A stretch of DNA of 64,000 bases from CAVPDA01 sp963702495 (GTDB lineage Bacteria > Pseudomonadota > Gammaproteobacteria > Burkholderiales > Rhodocyclaceae). A model generated the notes under the pieces. It was not told where the DNA came from and searched no databases. It saw only the letters and a list, made by a program, of their open reading frames with translations. The translations under genes were made by a program, and so were the position numbers. The stretch spans positions 620,001-684,000 of the forward strand of contig CAVPDA010000003.1 of assembly GCA_963702495.1 (NCBI GenBank), in the 5' to 3' direction. Shown here piece by piece: positions 62,206-64,000 of the stretch (positions are counted from its first letter, which is position 1; every line of letters starts with the position of its first letter).

Positions 62206-64000
62206 ATGAAGAAGATCCTGGGCATTCTCTTCCACCCGATCCTGCTCGCCGTCATCGGCCTGCTCGCCCTGTCGGCGGTGATCTGGTTCTTCGGTCCGCT
62301 GCTTGCCTTCGCCGCGTGGCGGCCACTGGAGCCGGAGTGGGCGCGGCTGGTGCTGATTGCGCTCATCGTCCTCGTCTTCGTCGGCAAGAAGCTGTGGGGC
62401 GTGCTCAAGGCGAAACGCGTCAATGCGCAGATGATGGACGGCCTGCTGCGGGGCGCGCCGGCGGCCGCTGCAGCACAGCCCTCCGCCTCCGCCGAGGAAG
62501 TGGAAACCTTGCGCCAGCGTTTCGAAGAAGCGCTGGCCAAGCTCAAGGCCGCCGGGCTCGGCGCTTCCGCCCGCAAGTCGGGCCTGGGTGGCCTGTTCGG
62601 CCGCCGCCAGTATCTGTACCAGTTGCCCTGGTACATCTTCATCGGCGCGCCGGGTTCGGGCAAGACCACCGCCCTGATCAATTCCGGGCTGCAGTTTCCG
62701 CTGGCGGAGAGCTTCGGCGCCGGCGCCATCCGCGGCGTCGGCGGGACGCGCAACTGCGACTGGTGGTTCACCGACGAGGCGGTGCTGCTGGACACCGCCG
62801 GGCGCTACACCACCCAGGAGTCGAACCGCGAGGTGGACGCCTCGGCGTGGACCGGCTTCCTCCAGCTCATCCGCAAGCATAGACCGCGGCGGCCGATCAA
62901 CGGCATCATCCTCACCGTGTCGGTGCTCGACCTGCTGCAGCAGTCGCCGGACGAGCGCGAGCGCCACGCGGCCGCCCTGCGCGCCCGCATCCAGGAACTG
63001 CACGAAGGCCTGAACATCCGTTTCCCGATCTATGTGCTGGTGACCAAGTGCGACCTGGTGGCCGGCTTCATGGAATTCTTCGGCGAGTACGGCAAGGAGG
63101 AACGCGCCCAGGTCTGGGGCACCACCCTGCCCCTGCGCGACCCGCGCGAGGCCGGCGACCCGCTGGCGGGCTTCGCCGCCGAGCTGTCGGCGCTGGAGCA
63201 GCGCCTCAACGACCGTCTCGTCGATCGCATGCAACTGGAGCGCGATCCGCACAAGCGCGCTCTGATCTACGGCTTCCCGCAGCAGTTCGGCAATCTCAAG
63301 GATCTGCTCAACGGCTTCCTCGGCAGCGTGTTCACCGCTTCGCGTTTTCACGAGACGCCGATGCTGCGCGGCGTGTATTTCACCAGCGGCACCCAGGAAG
63401 GCAGCCCCATCGACCGCGTCATGGGCGCGCTGGCGCGCAGCTTCGGCATCGAGCGCAGGATGCTGCCGCCCCAGGCGGCGAGCGGCCGCAGCTATTTCCT
63501 GACGCGCCTGCTGAAGGACGTCATCTTCGCCGAGCAGGGCTTAGCCGGAACCAACCTCAAGTGGGAGCGCCAGCGCGCGCTCCTCAAGTGGGGCGCCTAC
63601 GCCCTGATCAGCGTGCTCACCGCCGGCTTGACGCTGGCATGGTTCATCAGCTACCGCAGCAACAGCGCCTATGTCGCCGCAGTGGACGACAAGGTGGCGC
63701 AGGTGAAGAAGCAGGTGGAGGCGCTGCCCACCGGCACCACCACCGACGTCGTAAGCCTGCTGCCGGTACTGCAGTCGGTGCAGGAATTGTCGGCCGCCTC
63801 CGGCGTCGCCGCAGGGCGCGAACCGTGGTCCATGGGCTTCGGCCTGTTCCAGGGCGACAAGCTTTCCTCCGCCGCCAACAATGCCTATCGCCGCCTGCTG
63901 CAGGATACCTTCCTGCAGCGGCTGGTCTTCCGGCTGGAGGAACAGTTGCGCAGCGGCCGGCGCGACAACCTCGAACTGCTGTACGAGGGGCTCAAGTCCT
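62206..64000 (+). CDS. tssM: Type VI secretion membrane subunit TssM, truncated by the window edge
   Basis: The first 598 codons of an inner-membrane protein that normally exceeds 1100 residues. Two N-terminal helices (ILLAVIGLLALSAVIWFFG, LVLIALIVLVFVG), a cytoplasmic domain with Walker A GAPGSGKTT (147-155), GTRNCDWWFTDEAVLLDTAG (Walker B/switch region), TKCDLV, and a third helix WGAYALISVLTAGLTLAWFI leading into the periplasm. The P-loop is intact. The frame is open to the last base. Confidence 0.95.
   Translation, partial: MKKILGILFHPILLAVIGLLALSAVIWFFGPLLAFAAWRPLEPEWARLVLIALIVLVFVGKKLWGVLKAKRVNAQMMDGLLRGAPAAAAAQPSASAEEVETLRQRFEEALAKLKAAGLGASARKSGLGGLFGRRQYLYQLPWYIFIGAPGSGKTTALINSGLQFPLAESFGAGAIRGVGGTRNCDWWFTDEAVLLDTAGRYTTQESNREVDASAWTGFLQLIRKHRPRRPINGIILTVSVLDLLQQSPDERERHAAALRARIQELHEGLNIRFPIYVLVTKCDLVAGFMEFFGEYGKEERAQVWGTTLPLRDPREAGDPLAGFAAELSALEQRLNDRLVDRMQLERDPHKRALIYGFPQQFGNLKDLLNGFLGSVFTASRFHETPMLRGVYFTSGTQEGSPIDRVMGALARSFGIERRMLPPQAASGRSYFLTRLLKDVIFAEQGLAGTNLKWERQRALLKWGAYALISVLTAGLTLAWFISYRSNSAYVAAVDDKVAQVKKQVEALPTGTTTDVVSLLPVLQSVQELSAASGVAAGREPWSMGFGLFQGDKLSSAANNAYRRLLQDTFLQRLVFRLEEQLRSGRRDNLELLYEGLKS

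Noticed and set aside
1..64000. tRNA, rRNA, riboswitch or tmRNA genes
   Set aside because: No cloverleaf, rRNA core sequence or known riboswitch element was recognised by eye; a covariance-model scan would be needed to exclude them.

Overview
The window is GC-rich chromosomal DNA, most likely from a betaproteobacterium of the Rhodocyclales/Burkholderiales type. The evidence is the order exbB-exbD-lpxK-ycaR-kdsB, the xseA-sodB neighbourhood, a phasin gene (polyhydroxyalkanoate storage), an RND efflux pair, a DUF349 protein and a type VI secretion (T6SS) locus. This placement is inferred from gene content and order only. No rRNA, tRNA or CRISPR array was seen.

Layout. 1-2.5 kb: envelope operon on the minus strand (exbB, exbD, lpxK, ycaR, start of kdsB). 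2.8-10.7 kb: housekeeping genes (xseA, sodB, an HNH protein, truC, ychJ, an RRM protein, rhlE, phasin) with a MITE-like element against the rhlE stop. 10.9-16.2 kb: an orphan T6SS sheath-type gene that looks like a TssB-TssC fusion, a secreted zinc peptidase, a glycine-rich secreted protein and two tandem Crp/Fnr regulators. 16.2-23.7 kb, minus strand: a ComEC-like metallo-beta-lactamase protein tightly coupled to a subtilase without a signal peptide, then a penicillin-acylase homologue and an EAL-CZB c-di-GMP phosphodiesterase. 26.1-30.9 kb: the stress operon prkA-yeaH-spoVR. 32.5-36.9 kb: RND pump and adaptor. 37.1-39.8 kb: DUF349 protein.

40.0-47.0 kb is a decayed accessory island. It holds a REP-associated tyrosine transposase (RAYT), many copies of its end sequence, a short deletion derivative sharing both ends, and several toxin-antitoxin-like modules (DUF4160/DUF2442, HicBA, RHH/PIN), most with frameshifts or stops. 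47.2-58.5 kb returns to ordinary genes: TerB/DUF697 protein, MFS transporter, a second-type EF-G with an overlapping cupin gene, a two-component system, NudF, a DUF155 protein and MltA. 58.7 kb to the end is the start of a T6SS operon: tssJ, tssK, tssL (with OmpA domain) and tssM, which runs off the window.

At least seven otherwise conserved genes carry exactly one single-base indel, and a histidine kinase carries one in-frame stop. This may be consensus error in a draft or metagenome assembly rather than biology. Reading frames at xseA, the glycine-rich gene, the penicillin acylase, the DUF349 gene, EF-G, the cupin and the RHH antitoxin should be judged with that in mind.
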